Notes: a model not told the origin generated them from the sequence alone. A stretch of DNA of 64,000 nucleotides from Nocardioides sp. BP30 (GCF_029873215.1 NZ_CP123620.1:1178001-1242000); one strand, 5' to 3'; counted from the first letter of the stretch, positions 25,406 to 34,910 are shown. Program-made: numbers and translations.

Positions 25406-26125
25406 CTACGACGCGGCGGAGACAGCGTCCTGGGCAGCCTCACTCATCGGCTCGCCCGTCACCTCCGCCAACGGCCGTCGATCACCCAGATCCCGCCGCG
25501 GGAACGCCTTCGACGTACCTCCGCGCACGATCGAGTACGGCGGCACGCTCCGCGTGACGACCGCGCCAGCGCCGATGACGCTGCAGCGGCCGATCCGTAC
25601 CCCCGAGGTGACGATGACGTTGGCTCCGAGCCAGCAGTTGTCCTCGATCACCGTCGGTCCGCGGGTGGAGAAGCCCTGGTCCTCGACAGGGGTGTCGGGG
25701 TCGGCGAAGACATGGTTGACGTCGGTGATGTAGGAGCCCTGACCGACCAGGACGTGGTCGCCGATGACGACGAGGTGACCCGCGCCGATGGTGACGTTGC
25801 GGTTGAACTCCGCTCCGGCGCCGATCAGGATGCGCGCACCCTCGTTGCCGCGGATGGTCATCGAGGACTCCAGGTAGCTGCGCGGGCCGATCTGGAGCCG
25901 ACCCTCCTGCAGCATCTGCAGGAGATTGCCCTGCAACGGGTGGCGGTAGTGCACGCCGCGGCGCAGGAGTGCGACGCCCAGCCTCCAGCGCCGCCAGAAC
26001 AGCTGGTCCTTGTTGCGCAGCCGCTGGTGTCCCAACCAGCGCAGCGTCGAGCGGTCGGGCCACGCCGGCTCGCGCAGCGTGACGATGTCGTCGTACCCCC
26101 AGGTGTCGAGCTCTGCTCGCGACAT
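25406..26125 (-). CDS. Hexapeptide-repeat acyltransferase (exopolysaccharide O-acetyltransferase candidate)
   Basis: 239 aa, ATG at 26125 with GGAAGTGAAG upstream, four bases after the stop of the glycosyltransferase fusion gene. The C-terminal two thirds form a left-handed beta helix: repeats such as NVTIGAGHLVVIGDHVLVG, ITDVNH (catalytic His region of maltose/galactoside acetyltransferase relatives), VIEDNCWLGANVIV and SGVRIGRCSVIGAGAVVTRSV. It probably transfers an acetyl or similar group from CoA to a sugar of the polysaccharide. It is the last gene of the minus-strand exopolysaccharide operon. Confidence 0.88.
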   Translation of the reverse strand: MSRAELDTWGYDDIVTLREPAWPDRSTLRWLGHQRLRNKDQLFWRRWRLGVALLRRGVHYRHPLQGNLLQMLQEGRLQIGPRSYLESSMTIRGNEGARILIGAGAEFNRNVTIGAGHLVVIGDHVLVGQGSYITDVNHVFADPDTPVEDQGFSTRGPTVIEDNCWLGANVIVTSGVRIGRCSVIGAGAVVTRSVPPYSIVRGGTSKAFPRRDLGDRRPLAEVTGEPMSEAAQDAVSAAS

Positions 26126-26129
26126 GACT

Positions 26130-28235
26130 TCACTTCCCTCGTTCGGAGGAGTGGTGGAGCACGCTCCACAGCTCCCGGTACTGGGCGCGCAGCTGCTCCC
26201 GCATGCGCGTCGTGGTCTCCTCGGACGGCCGGTCCGCGGCCCTCGCCCGCTCGACCTGGGCGATGAGCAGCTCCGGGTCGATCTGGTCGATGGGTTGGCG
26301 CAGCGGCGGCAGGCCGTACGTCGACTGCAGCTCTGCGCTCTTGGGCGCATAGCCGAGCGTCACCACGGGGCGGCCGACGGCGAGTGCGGCGACGAGGGTG
26401 TGGAAGCGGCTGGCCACCACCACCTCCGCGCGCTCCAGCTCGGCGGCCACCGCCGGCAGGGTGTCGGCGGGGCTGACGCGGATCTCGCCCTCGACACGGG
26501 CGGCCCGCGCGCTGCCCCCGGTACGGGCCTTGCGGGCGACCGCCTCGGCGACCGGACGGTCGGCGAGGTCGCCGACCACCAGGGTCACGCTCTCGCCCCG
26601 CTCGGCGAGCAGCCGGACGGCACGCGCGACCGAGGTGGTGTAGCGGGCCAGGGCGCGGGCGCCGTTGCCCTGGCCCCCGCCGTAGTAGGCCATCACCCCG
26701 ACCGCCACCTCCTCGGGCTCCTGCTCGATCCCGGTCGGGGCGAGCCGGCCGAAGACCAGGTCGGGCGCGATCGCCACCTCCCGGTGGACACCGTCGGCGG
26801 CCACCGCCTCCCGCGAGCCCTCGTCGCGGACCGAGACCCACGTGGCCAGCCGCAGCGTCCAGCGGTGCAGCAACCGGGTCGCCCGGTCCTGGCCCGGCTG
26901 CACGCCGACGCTGACCAGCGTGAACCGGCGCCCGCGCAGGCGGCAGCACAGCGCCACCACGAACAGCCAGTAGGGCAACCCCCACGGGCGCAGCCCGAGC
27001 CCTGTCTCCAGCACCCCCGACCCCGGGACGACGACGGCGTCGCTGCGGCCCACCAGGTGCCACAGTCGCGGTACGTCGGCCAGCCGGCTCAGCGCCTTGA
27101 GCACCCCGACGAGGGGGCCGCCTCCGGCGAGGTCGCGACGATAGGTCATCAGCCGCCTGGCCGGCAGCCCGTGGTCGCGCTCGACGGCGGCCGGGTCGAC
27201 CGCCAGCACCGACAGCTCGGCATCCGGATGCTCGGCGCGCACCCAGTCGGCGAAGGCGGACAGGGAGGCCTCGTTGCCGAGGTTGCCGATGCCGTAGAAG
27301 CCCAGCGCCGCCACCCGCAGCGGAGGCGGCGGCTCCTCCTCGTGCCGGTCGAGGACCGCCGGGTCGGTGGTCGCCATGATCCGGCCCGATCGGCCCGGCA
27401 TGGTGCGACTGAGGAGCCAGCCCGACAGCGCGCCCAGGCACGCCATCCGCTGACGCAGGGAGAGGGGAGCGCGGCAGATGTGGACCACGTAGGCGAGCAC
27501 GTACTCGACCAGCAACCGTGGCAGCGGGTGTCGCAGCCGGTCAGCGCGGCGCGGGTCGAGGCCGGCGCAGCGCGCCCGCAACCCGGGCGCCCGCTCACCG
27601 CGGTCGGGGTGGTCACGGCGGAAGTAGAGCACCTCCGGCACGTGGTGGAAGCGGCCGCGCAGTGCCAACGCGGCGACATAGACCCGGTCGGCGTTGTGGT
27701 AGCTGCCCAGCGGACCGACCCGGCGGAACAGGTCGGTGCGGGCCACGCCGTAGAAGTCGTTCCCGCCGCTGACGTGCAGCAGGCTGCGCAGCCGTTCGGC
27801 GGGGTCGGGGGAGTCGGTGTCCAGCAGGTACGGCGCGGGCGCGATCACCTCGTCGTCCGCGTCGACGAAGGCGCTCTGCGCGTGGGCCAGCGCCAGCTCG
27901 GGGTCGGCCTCCAGGGCGGCGAGGCACCGCTCGAACAGGGTCGGCGCGTACAGGTCGTCGTCACTGGCCCAGGCGAAGTAGCGGCCGGTGGCCAACGCGC
28001 GCACGGCGTTGTGGTTCCCGGCCGCGCCCAGGTCGCGGGTCTGCCGCACGTAGCGCACCCGCGGGTCGAGCGCTACGTACTTGGCCGCGATCTCGGGGGT
28101 CGCGTCGGTCGAGGCGTTGTCGCTGATGATGATCTCGAGGTCGGTCAGGGTCTGGGCGAGCAGCCCGTCCAGGGCGCGGGCGAGGAACCTCTCGCCGTTG
28201 CGCACGGGCAGACCGACGGTGAGCAGGGGTGCCAT
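26130..28235 (-). CDS. Glycosyltransferase family 2 fused to polysaccharide pyruvyl transferase
   Basis: 701 aa in one uninterrupted frame. Residues 1 to about 250 are a GT2 enzyme: LLTVGLPVRNGERFLARAL, IIISDNASTDATPEI, and the metal-binding FAWASDDDLYAP (DDD). After a linker near residues 285-305 (DRHEEEPPPP) begins a polysaccharide pyruvyl-transferase domain: VAALGFYGIGNLGNEASLSA, VVVPGSGVLETG, VSVRDEGSREAVAADG and ASRFHTLVAALAVGRPVV. The first half would add a sugar on the cytoplasmic side, the second would add a pyruvate ketal from PEP. Normally these are separate proteins. A downstream internal ATG (MATTDPAV) could also give a free pyruvyl transferase. Its ATG overlaps the flippase stop. 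Confidence 0.9.
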   Translation of the reverse strand: MAPLLTVGLPVRNGERFLARALDGLLAQTLTDLEIIISDNASTDATPEIAAKYVALDPRVRYVRQTRDLGAAGNHNAVRALATGRYFAWASDDDLYAPTLFERCLAALEADPELALAHAQSAFVDADDEVIAPAPYLLDTDSPDPAERLRSLLHVSGGNDFYGVARTDLFRRVGPLGSYHNADRVYVAALALRGRFHHVPEVLYFRRDHPDRGERAPGLRARCAGLDPRRADRLRHPLPRLLVEYVLAYVVHICRAPLSLRQRMACLGALSGWLLSRTMPGRSGRIMATTDPAVLDRHEEEPPPPLRVAALGFYGIGNLGNEASLSAFADWVRAEHPDAELSVLAVDPAAVERDHGLPARRLMTYRRDLAGGGPLVGVLKALSRLADVPRLWHLVGRSDAVVVPGSGVLETGLGLRPWGLPYWLFVVALCCRLRGRRFTLVSVGVQPGQDRATRLLHRWTLRLATWVSVRDEGSREAVAADGVHREVAIAPDLVFGRLAPTGIEQEPEEVAVGVMAYYGGGQGNGARALARYTTSVARAVRLLAERGESVTLVVGDLADRPVAEAVARKARTGGSARAARVEGEIRVSPADTLPAVAAELERAEVVVASRFHTLVAALAVGRPVVTLGYAPKSAELQSTYGLPPLRQPIDQIDPELLIAQVERARAADRPSEETTTRMREQLRAQYRELWSVLHHSSERGK

Positions 28236-29500
28236 CACACGACCTCCAGGGGGCGAGGGGACTTCGGGGCGGGGGTGTAGTCGGCGATGGCGCGGCGCAG
28301 CTGGATCCACCACACCAGGACGCCGATCCCGGCGCCGATCGCCCACCCCCACGCGGAGCCGACGGCGCCGCCGAGGAAGGCGCCGGCGCCGCCGCCGACG
28401 ACGTACAGGGACGAGGAGGTGAGCTGCGCGAGCAGGCTGCGCGGCGCCGCACCGAGCGCGCGTACGCCGGAGGTCGCCCCCGAGGAGAGGCAGCCCAGCA
28501 TCACCCCGATGGTGGAGGGCAGCACCACCGGATAGGCGCCGTGCCAGACGTCGTCGAGGAGCAGCTGGCCCACGCCGAGGGGCAGGATGACCAGCATCAG
28601 CGCACCCCAGGCCGCCGCCACAGCGGCCTGGACGCCGCCCAGCAGCAGGCAGAAGCGCTGGAAGTGCCGCGGCGATGACTCCAGCACCTGCGACGCCTCG
28701 GGCACGGCGACCTGGGCGATGCCCATCAGGACCACCAGGAACGGTCCCATCAGGATCTCCGCCGCCCGCAGCGAGCCGGCCGCGGCCAGGCCGGCCGCCG
28801 CGCCGACGGCGACGATGCGCAGCTGCCGGGAGAGACCGACGGCCAGGTTCTCCAGCAGGTAGCGGCTGCCGAGGTGACGATGCTCGCGCAACCAGCCCGG
28901 CACCTGGTCGACCATCGGCCGCACGCCGGTGAGGAAGACGCCGCAGACCGCCGAGACGGTGGCGGTGCCACCGAAGATCAGCAGGCACGCAGCGATGCCG
29001 TCGTGGCCGGTGAGCACCGCCGCGACGAGGGCGGCGATGGCGAGGACCGTCCAGATCAGGTCGAGCAGCAGGGCACCCTGGCCCCGGCCGTCGGCGAAGA
29101 AGGCGAACCGCCAGCTGTCCTGGACCATCAGCCCCGGGAGGCCGAAGCCGAGCGCGACGAACGCCGTACCGACGTGCCCGGGCAGCAGGATCCCCGCGAC
29201 GATGGAGAGGGCGCCGGCCACGCACCCGACGACCAGCGCTGTACCGGCCGCGCTCGCGACGGCGCGCCGCCAGATCGGCTCGGCGGCGCCGCTGTAGCGC
29301 ACGACCAGCGGGTCGGTGGCCAGCCCGCGGGAGGCGTTGAGCACGACGGCGTAGGAGACGAAGGCGATGCTGAACGCGCCGAAGCCGTGTACGCCCAGCG
29401 CGTGGGCGCAGACCAGGCTGACCAGGACGTTGCTGAGGCTGGAGACGCTCTGGTCGGCCACACCCCAGCCGAGCCGGCGGACGATCTGGTGGACGTTCAT
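28235..29500 (-). CDS. Oligosaccharide flippase (Wzx/MATE-like polysaccharide exporter)
   Basis: 421 aa, ATG at 29500. About twelve hydrophobic helices with the MOP/PST superfamily start GWGVADQSVSSLSNVLVSLV and GVHGFGAFSIAF. It should move lipid-linked repeat units from the cytoplasmic to the outer leaflet for Wzy-dependent assembly. A ligase/polymerase and two chain-length proteins are encoded just upstream in the same operon. Its stop shares a base with the start of the glycosyltransferase fusion gene (TGATG). Confidence 0.9.
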   Translation of the reverse strand: MNVHQIVRRLGWGVADQSVSSLSNVLVSLVCAHALGVHGFGAFSIAFVSYAVVLNASRGLATDPLVVRYSGAAEPIWRRAVASAAGTALVVGCVAGALSIVAGILLPGHVGTAFVALGFGLPGLMVQDSWRFAFFADGRGQGALLLDLIWTVLAIAALVAAVLTGHDGIAACLLIFGGTATVSAVCGVFLTGVRPMVDQVPGWLREHRHLGSRYLLENLAVGLSRQLRIVAVGAAAGLAAAGSLRAAEILMGPFLVVLMGIAQVAVPEASQVLESSPRHFQRFCLLLGGVQAAVAAAWGALMLVILPLGVGQLLLDDVWHGAYPVVLPSTIGVMLGCLSSGATSGVRALGAAPRSLLAQLTSSSLYVVGGGAGAFLGGAVGSAWGWAIGAGIGVLVWWIQLRRAIADYTPAPKSPRPLEVV

Positions 29501-30732
29501 CGGGATGCTCCTTGGACTCCCGAGACGGTTCGGAGGGCTGTCGGGACGACGGGATGGGCGATGGCGAACTCGAAGATCGCCACCAGCCGCTCCAGCGCCG
29601 CCTGCGGAGTGAACCGGGCCCGATAGGTGCTCCGGGCGGCGCGGCCGATCAGGAGGTGCCGGGACACGTCGGCCTCGATGGCGGCGAGCGCGGCGGCCAG
29701 TGCGGGGGCCGAGCCGTGCTCGAACAGCACCCCGTCGACGCCGTCGGTGACCAGCTCGGGGAAGGAGCCGTGTGCGGCCAGGATCGGCACGGTCCCCGCC
29801 GCCATCGCCTCCACGGCGGTGAGTCCGAACGCCTCCTCCCACGCCGAGGGCACCACCGCTGCCAGCGAGGAGGCCAGGACGCCGCGGGTGTCGTCGCGGC
29901 TCAGCGCGCCGACCACGTCGACCTCGGGCCTGCTCGCAGCCCACGCGCGCACCTCCGCGCCGAGCGGGCCGTCGCCGACGATGATCAGCCGCATGGGGGA
30001 GGCAGGCGCCGCCGCGCGGAACGCCTCCCAGCCGGCGAGCAACAGCGCGATGCCCTTGGCCGCGTCGAGCCGACCGGCGTACGCCACCCGGTGCTCGCGC
30101 AGGTGACCCGGCGCGGGGGCGGGGACGCCGTGGTGGCTGACGAAGACCCGGTCCTCGGGCAGCCGCAGCCCGGCGAGCAGCCGGTGCTGGGACTGCGAGA
30201 CGAAGTGGTAGGCCGAGACCAGCGTGCGCCAGCGCTCGCGGTGTGCGGCCAGGCCGGCGACCACGGGCAGGGCCGCTGCCCGCGACCCGCGGTAGCAGCC
30301 GTGCGCCACCGCCGGGGCGAGCTCGCCGCCGGCGCAGCGGTGGCACGGTGCGCCGTCGCGGAAGAAGTCCCCGCTGGCGCACAGCAGCTTGTAGTTGTGC
30401 AGGGTGGCGACCACGGGCACCCCTGCATCGCGGGCGGCGTCGAGCACCGCCGGACTCAGCATCGGGAAGGTGTTGTGCACGTGCAGGACGTCAGGTCGCT
30501 CGTGGCGGAGCAGGGCGGTGAGGCTGCGCCGTACGGCGGGGTTCCAGATCGACTGCGCCGGCACGGCCGCGCGTCGGGGGAACGGCAGGTCGGCGATGGT
30601 GTCGCTGGCCCGCTCGAAGGCGATCACCTCGTGGCCGGCGGAACGCAGCAGCATCGCCTCCTCGTCGACGACGGCGTTCTCCCCGCTCGGGGCGGCCGAG
30701 CGGTAGCGGGAGTGCGCGATCACGACCTTCAT
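29497..30732 (-). CDS. Glycosyltransferase family 4
   Basis: 411 aa, ATG at 30732. GT-B fold: N-terminal SRYRSAAPSGENAVVDEEA acceptor-binding segment, LHVHNTFPMLSPAVL, a Cys cluster CHRCAGG that may bind zinc, RVAYAGRLDAAKGIALLL, and the donor site WEEAFGLTAVEAMAAGTVPI with the Glu-x7-Glu pattern. It transfers a sugar from a nucleotide donor to a lipid-linked acceptor on the cytoplasmic face. It overlaps both neighbours in the operon. Donor and acceptor are unknown. Confidence 0.92.
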   Translation of the reverse strand: MKVVIAHSRYRSAAPSGENAVVDEEAMLLRSAGHEVIAFERASDTIADLPFPRRAAVPAQSIWNPAVRRSLTALLRHERPDVLHVHNTFPMLSPAVLDAARDAGVPVVATLHNYKLLCASGDFFRDGAPCHRCAGGELAPAVAHGCYRGSRAAALPVVAGLAAHRERWRTLVSAYHFVSQSQHRLLAGLRLPEDRVFVSHHGVPAPAPGHLREHRVAYAGRLDAAKGIALLLAGWEAFRAAAPASPMRLIIVGDGPLGAEVRAWAASRPEVDVVGALSRDDTRGVLASSLAAVVPSAWEEAFGLTAVEAMAAGTVPILAAHGSFPELVTDGVDGVLFEHGSAPALAAALAAIEADVSRHLLIGRAARSTYRARFTPQAALERLVAIFEFAIAHPVVPTALRTVSGVQGASR

Positions 30733-32069
30733 CGCTCCACCCCGTGGGCCTCGGGCGCGAGCAGGGCGGCGGCGACGGCCAGGTCGAGGATGTACGGCGA
30801 GGGGTTGCCCAGCCCGGTCTCGGTCACCGAGGCGATCGCGCAGTAGACCAGCAGGAACAGCCCGATCGCGCGTCGCGGGCCGCGCACGTGCGTGATCGCC
30901 AGCAGCAGCAGCGCCACCAGGATCGCCGCCTCGACGGCGATGCCGAACCAGCCCTCGTCGAGGTAGGTCGCCACCCAGTTGCTGTCGATCGGAAGGCCGT
31001 TGAACGACAGGTTGGACATGCCGTTGCCGAACATCTCGTGGATCGGCGTGCGATGCACGGCGAAGACCTGCGACCACACCTTCGTCCTGCCGGTGAACTT
31101 GCCGGCGTCCTGCGCGGACTGGCCGCGCAGCAGCCAGTCGGTGATCTGGCTGGCGAAGACGGTCGCTGCCAGCACCGCGAGGATCGCCCCGAGCGCCGAG
31201 GTGCGGCGGACCCGGGCGTGGCCGAGGAAGAGGCTGGCCCCCGCGACGGCCATCCCGACCACGCCGGCCAGCAGGGCCGTGCGGGTGTGGGTGGCGAGCA
31301 GGATCGGGGTGACCAGGACGACCGTCGCGATCGTGAGCCGGCCGCTGACCACGCGGCACAGCCAGAGGATGACCGTGACGCAGAGCAGCACGGCGGCGTA
31401 GTGGGCGACCTGAGTGGCCGGGATCGGCCACAGCACCCCGGCGAGCCGGCCGTCGAAGGAGAAGGCCAGGCCCGGCGAGAGCAGCGCGCCCACCACCACC
31501 GTGCCGAGCACCGCCCGCAGGCAGATCAGGTGGCAGCGCAGCAGCAGCATGTCGCGCCGGCCGAACCACGGGCTGAGCACCCACAGCACCGTGGCGAAAC
31601 CGAGCAGGCGGCAGGCCCGGAACACCGAGCTGAGCAGGTACTGGTTGTGGAAGGAGACCATCACCGCGACGAGGGCGAGCATCGTCAGCAGCACCAGGAA
31701 CAGGTGCGGGCGGATCACCCGGCGCCGGTTGGCGAGCAGCGCCAGTCCCAGGGCGAGCCCGAGCGCGCCCTGGGTGATCAGTTGGCCGACGATGCGGGGG
31801 ATGGGGAAGACGGTCGCGTTGCCTGCGAACGCCAGGACGTTGACGAACACCGCCGCCCAGGCCGCGAGCACCATGGCCGGCACGGCACGCTCGTCCACCT
31901 CGCGCCGGGGCCGGGCCGCGATCGAGTACGGCGCCAGCGCGGCCGCACCCACCGGGAACGCGACCCGGGGCGCCGCCGGCCGGGCGGTAGCGGTGCGGGC
32001 GCTCGCGGCGTGGGCGCCCTGCTGGGCGTCCGCGGGGGCCGCGTGGCTCGGATCGGGCTGGACCGTCAT
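30729..32069 (-). CDS. O-antigen ligase/Wzy-like polymerase membrane protein
   Basis: 446 aa from the ATG at 32069 in an ATGA overlap; an ATG at 32084 is possible. A cytoplasmic Ala-rich N terminus of about 60 residues is followed by ten or more hydrophobic helices. The large outer loop carries TGRTKVWSQVFAVHRTPIHE, with the R-x7-H-like arrangement typical of the Wzy_C/WaaL family, and ends with NPSPYILDLAVAAALL. It likely polymerises flipped repeat units or ligates them. Position between chain-length and glycosyltransferase genes supports this. Confidence 0.85.
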   Translation of the reverse strand: MTVQPDPSHAAPADAQQGAHAASARTATARPAAPRVAFPVGAAALAPYSIAARPRREVDERAVPAMVLAAWAAVFVNVLAFAGNATVFPIPRIVGQLITQGALGLALGLALLANRRRVIRPHLFLVLLTMLALVAVMVSFHNQYLLSSVFRACRLLGFATVLWVLSPWFGRRDMLLLRCHLICLRAVLGTVVVGALLSPGLAFSFDGRLAGVLWPIPATQVAHYAAVLLCVTVILWLCRVVSGRLTIATVVLVTPILLATHTRTALLAGVVGMAVAGASLFLGHARVRRTSALGAILAVLAATVFASQITDWLLRGQSAQDAGKFTGRTKVWSQVFAVHRTPIHEMFGNGMSNLSFNGLPIDSNWVATYLDEGWFGIAVEAAILVALLLLAITHVRGPRRAIGLFLLVYCAIASVTETGLGNPSPYILDLAVAAALLAPEAHGVER

Positions 32070-33376
32070 GCGCCCGCTCGCCATGCCTGGAGGGAGGTGC
32101 TGGTCTGCGGTCGGCCGAAGCTCTCGTCGGTGCGGTCGGTGCCGACCAGCACCGCGAAGACCAGCTCGATGCCGGCCGAGCGCAACAGGTCCGCGGCGGT
32201 GCGCAGCTGCTCCGCGCTGGAGCGGCCGGCCGCGACCACCATGACCACCCGGTCGGCGCGCTCGGCGAGCTGCTCGGCCCCGGCGTCGAAGTCCAGCGGG
32301 TGCACGTCGAGCCCGACCAGGTCGGCCAGCGCTGTGGCCTCGCGCAGCCCGGCGCGGCCCGGTGTGACGAGGACCAGGGGCCGGCGCTCGGTGTCGGCGG
32401 CCTCGATGCCGCGCAGCAGCACCTCCTGGCCCCGGGCGGCGGCTGTCGCGCCGTGCAGGAGACCGGGGCGGATCCTGCGGGCGGCGTACCGGACCGGGGC
32501 GCCGATGGCGAGTGCCACCTCCTCGCGCCGGCGCAGCCGGTTGGAGGTGAGAGCGCCGAAGAGGACGATCGCGGTGCCGATCGCCAACCCGCCGACCAGC
32601 CCGGTCAGGCCGAGCAGGACGGCGCGCCGGATCGTCGAGGAGCCGACCACCGCGGCCGGGTCGAGCACGTGGCTCGCCTTCGTCACCGAGTCGGCGGCCA
32701 GCGCGGTGGCGTCGACCTGCTGCTGCAGCGAGATCACCTGGGCGCTGAGTTGCGAGCGCCGGGAGAGCACGTCGCCGGCCTCGGCCTGCTGGTTGGTGTT
32801 GCCGTTGCTGAGCGCGTCGTACTGCGAGGTGAGCTCGTTGATCTGCTGCTGGGCGGCGGTGATCTGGTCCTGGTAGCCGCTGACCTGGGCGTCGGCCTGG
32901 GCGTTGAGCTGGGCCGCGCGGTAGGTGAGGTAGGTCGAGGCCAGCTCCCGGACCCCGCGCAGGGCCAGGTCGGTGGTGCCGGCGGAGACCGTCAGGGTCA
33001 TCACGGTCGAGGTGGTGGCGACGGCGGTGGTGCGGTCCTGGAGCACCGCCGGTGCCGAGTGCAGGCCCAGCGCCTTGATCGTGCGCTCCGCGACGGTGCG
33101 GGTGCGCAGGATGCTGAGGTCGGTCTGCATCGCCGAGGCCGGGTCGGTCCCGGCGGGGTGCGACAGGTAGAGCGTGGCGGTCGCCGAGACCTCCGGCGGC
33201 ACGGCGATGGCGTGGCCGGCGCCCAGCACCAACCCGACGACGCCGAGCGTCACCCAGGTCTTCCAGCGCCGCCGCATCGCGGCCCACAGGTAGCTGATGC
33301 TGGCGACCATCGTCGGCGGTACGCCGGCGACCTCCTCGGGCTGCGGCTCGCTGATCAGCCAGCGCTCGGCGGTCAT
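32066..33376 (-). CDS. Wzz-type chain-length determinant with degenerate kinase-like C terminus (second copy)
   Basis: 436 aa, ATG at 33376. A TM helix near residues 41-60 (WVTLGVVGLVLGAGHAIAV), an outside region with coiled coil (residues about 140-235, QITAAQQQINELTSQYDAL), and a second TM (AVLLGLTGLVGGLAIGTAIV). The cytoplasmic C terminus keeps the last strands of a BY-kinase-like fold (RVVMVVAAGRSSAEQLR, GIELVFAVLVG) but no Walker A, Walker B or Tyr cluster. It probably sets polymer length without its own kinase activity. Both ends overlap neighbouring genes. Confidence 0.85.
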   Translation of the reverse strand: MTAERWLISEPQPEEVAGVPPTMVASISYLWAAMRRRWKTWVTLGVVGLVLGAGHAIAVPPEVSATATLYLSHPAGTDPASAMQTDLSILRTRTVAERTIKALGLHSAPAVLQDRTTAVATTSTVMTLTVSAGTTDLALRGVRELASTYLTYRAAQLNAQADAQVSGYQDQITAAQQQINELTSQYDALSNGNTNQQAEAGDVLSRRSQLSAQVISLQQQVDATALAADSVTKASHVLDPAAVVGSSTIRRAVLLGLTGLVGGLAIGTAIVLFGALTSNRLRRREEVALAIGAPVRYAARRIRPGLLHGATAAARGQEVLLRGIEAADTERRPLVLVTPGRAGLREATALADLVGLDVHPLDFDAGAEQLAERADRVVMVVAAGRSSAEQLRTAADLLRSAGIELVFAVLVGTDRTDESFGRPQTSTSLQAWRAGA

Positions 33377-34848
33377 CGCAGCGCTCCGGTCAGGCGGCTC
33401 GGCAGGGAGAGGTGCGCCGGGCGTTGCCGCTGCGGCAGCCTGCCGGTGGTGTGGTCCAGATCGTCGGGATTCGCGACGACCATGCCGTCGATCCTCAGAC
33501 CCGCGTCGTCCAGCGTCACCGCCGCCCGGGCCAGCTCCTCGGCGGTCACCGTGCCGGCGGAGACGGCGACCAGCGTCCGGCCGCGCAGCGGCACCGAGGC
33601 GAGCTCGGGCTTGCGTCGGTCGAGCACGACCACCGTGATGGTCAGGGTGGTGCGGGGGTCCTCGGTGGCCGAGGTGCTGACCACCAGGCCCGGTCGCAGC
33701 TCCTCCTCCTCGCCCTGGTGGACGCTGGCCCACAGGGCGGCGGCGCTGTCGTGGCGCTGGCCGAGCACCAGCCGCACCAGCATGCCGGTGGAGGCGGCGT
33801 ACGACGCCAGCTGCGGGCCGATCGCGAGGGCGTCCTGGTCGCCGCTGAGGCTCACCAGCGTCAGCCGTCGGTCGGCCTGGTGGAGCACCTGTCGCAGCGC
33901 CCAGGCGTCGGCGGTGCCCGGATCGTAGTCGGTCAACAGGTCGGTCCAGCGGGCGACGGTCCGCGGTGGCCTGGACCCGAGGGAGGCGACCACGGTGCTG
34001 CCCAGCGCGTCGGCGATCTGGTCGCGGTAGCGCAGCCGGCGGTCACGCCGGGCGAAGAGGGTCAGCCCCAGGGTGGCGATGAGGAGCGCGAGTCCGGCGC
34101 CCACGGCGCCGTACTGCAGGGAGCGGTGCAGCACCCCGGGCCGTGCCCCCGTCGCTGCGGGCTCGATGATGCTCGCGGTGGAGGGTGCGATCCCGGCCGC
34201 TGCGGTCTGTGCCTGCTGCTTGACCTGGTCGCGCTGCAGCACGAGGTCGGCCTGCTGTGCGGTCAGCTGCGCCAGGGCTGTCGAGTCGGCTCGGCCGGCC
34301 GCGCTGGTCGGACCCTCGGTGTCGCGCCGCTTGGTGGTGCTGGTGATCTGGCCGGCCAGGGAGGCCAGGCTGCCGTTGAGCTCGGAGAGCCGCTGGTCGA
34401 AGTCGCGCTGCTGGGCCGAGATCCCGGCGCTGGAGGCCTGCTTGACGTAGTCGACCTCCGAGGCGGCGGCAGCCTGGGCGAGCCGCCGGGCGAAGGCGGG
34501 CGAGGCGGCGGTGGCGCTGAACGAGACGACCGTCGAGCTGGGCGCGCTCGCGGAGACGTGCGCGGCCATCTGGCCCGCGGTGAGCCGCGGCCGCAGCATC
34601 CGGCCGGCCGGGCCGAGCACGGCGGCGCTGCCGGCGACCCGCTGCTCGGTACCGGGATCGCGCGGCGTCTGGTCGGCGGAGGCCTGCTCGGGCAGCAGCA
34701 CCATGCTGGAGCTGGCGTAGAGCGGTGGTCTGGCCGCGGTGTAGGCGACACCGGCGGCCAGGCCGAGCACGGTGGCACCGATCAGCACGGCGCGATGCCG
34801 GCGCAGCACGGCCAGGCCGCTGCGGATGTCGAGCGCTTGTTCCCCCAT
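33373..34848 (-). CDS. Wzz-type chain-length determinant with degenerate kinase-like C terminus (first copy)
   Basis: 491 aa, ATG at 34848. Wzz fold: TM1 near residues 21-40, outer coiled-coil region (AQQRDFDQRLSELNGSLASL, QQADLVLQRDQVKQQAQTAA), TM2 near 245-265. The C-terminal about 200 residues resemble a BY-kinase domain, but the site of the P-loop reads LVSLSGDQDALAIGPQLA, without GxxxxGK[ST]. The final strand LVAVSAGTVTAEELARAAVTL fits the fold. It is therefore probably a co-polymerase without ATPase activity. It begins 99 bp after the heparinase-like gene, the widest gap in the operon, which carries 20-bp tandem repeats. Confidence 0.86.
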   Translation of the reverse strand: MGEQALDIRSGLAVLRRHRAVLIGATVLGLAAGVAYTAARPPLYASSSMVLLPEQASADQTPRDPGTEQRVAGSAAVLGPAGRMLRPRLTAGQMAAHVSASAPSSTVVSFSATAASPAFARRLAQAAAASEVDYVKQASSAGISAQQRDFDQRLSELNGSLASLAGQITSTTKRRDTEGPTSAAGRADSTALAQLTAQQADLVLQRDQVKQQAQTAAAGIAPSTASIIEPAATGARPGVLHRSLQYGAVGAGLALLIATLGLTLFARRDRRLRYRDQIADALGSTVVASLGSRPPRTVARWTDLLTDYDPGTADAWALRQVLHQADRRLTLVSLSGDQDALAIGPQLASYAASTGMLVRLVLGQRHDSAAALWASVHQGEEEELRPGLVVSTSATEDPRTTLTITVVVLDRRKPELASVPLRGRTLVAVSAGTVTAEELARAAVTLDDAGLRIDGMVVANPDDLDHTTGRLPQRQRPAHLSLPSRLTGALR

Positions 34849-34910
34849 GGTTGAGCTCTCCCTGCTTTCCAGTGCTCTCGGTCGTTCTGGTCCATCCCGG
34901 GTTGGTCCGG

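Noticed and set aside
26010..28280. 756-codon plus-strand frame opposite the glycosyltransferase fusion
   Set aside because: His/Gln/Arg-rich antisense translation typical of shadow frames; the minus-strand fusion has clear domains.
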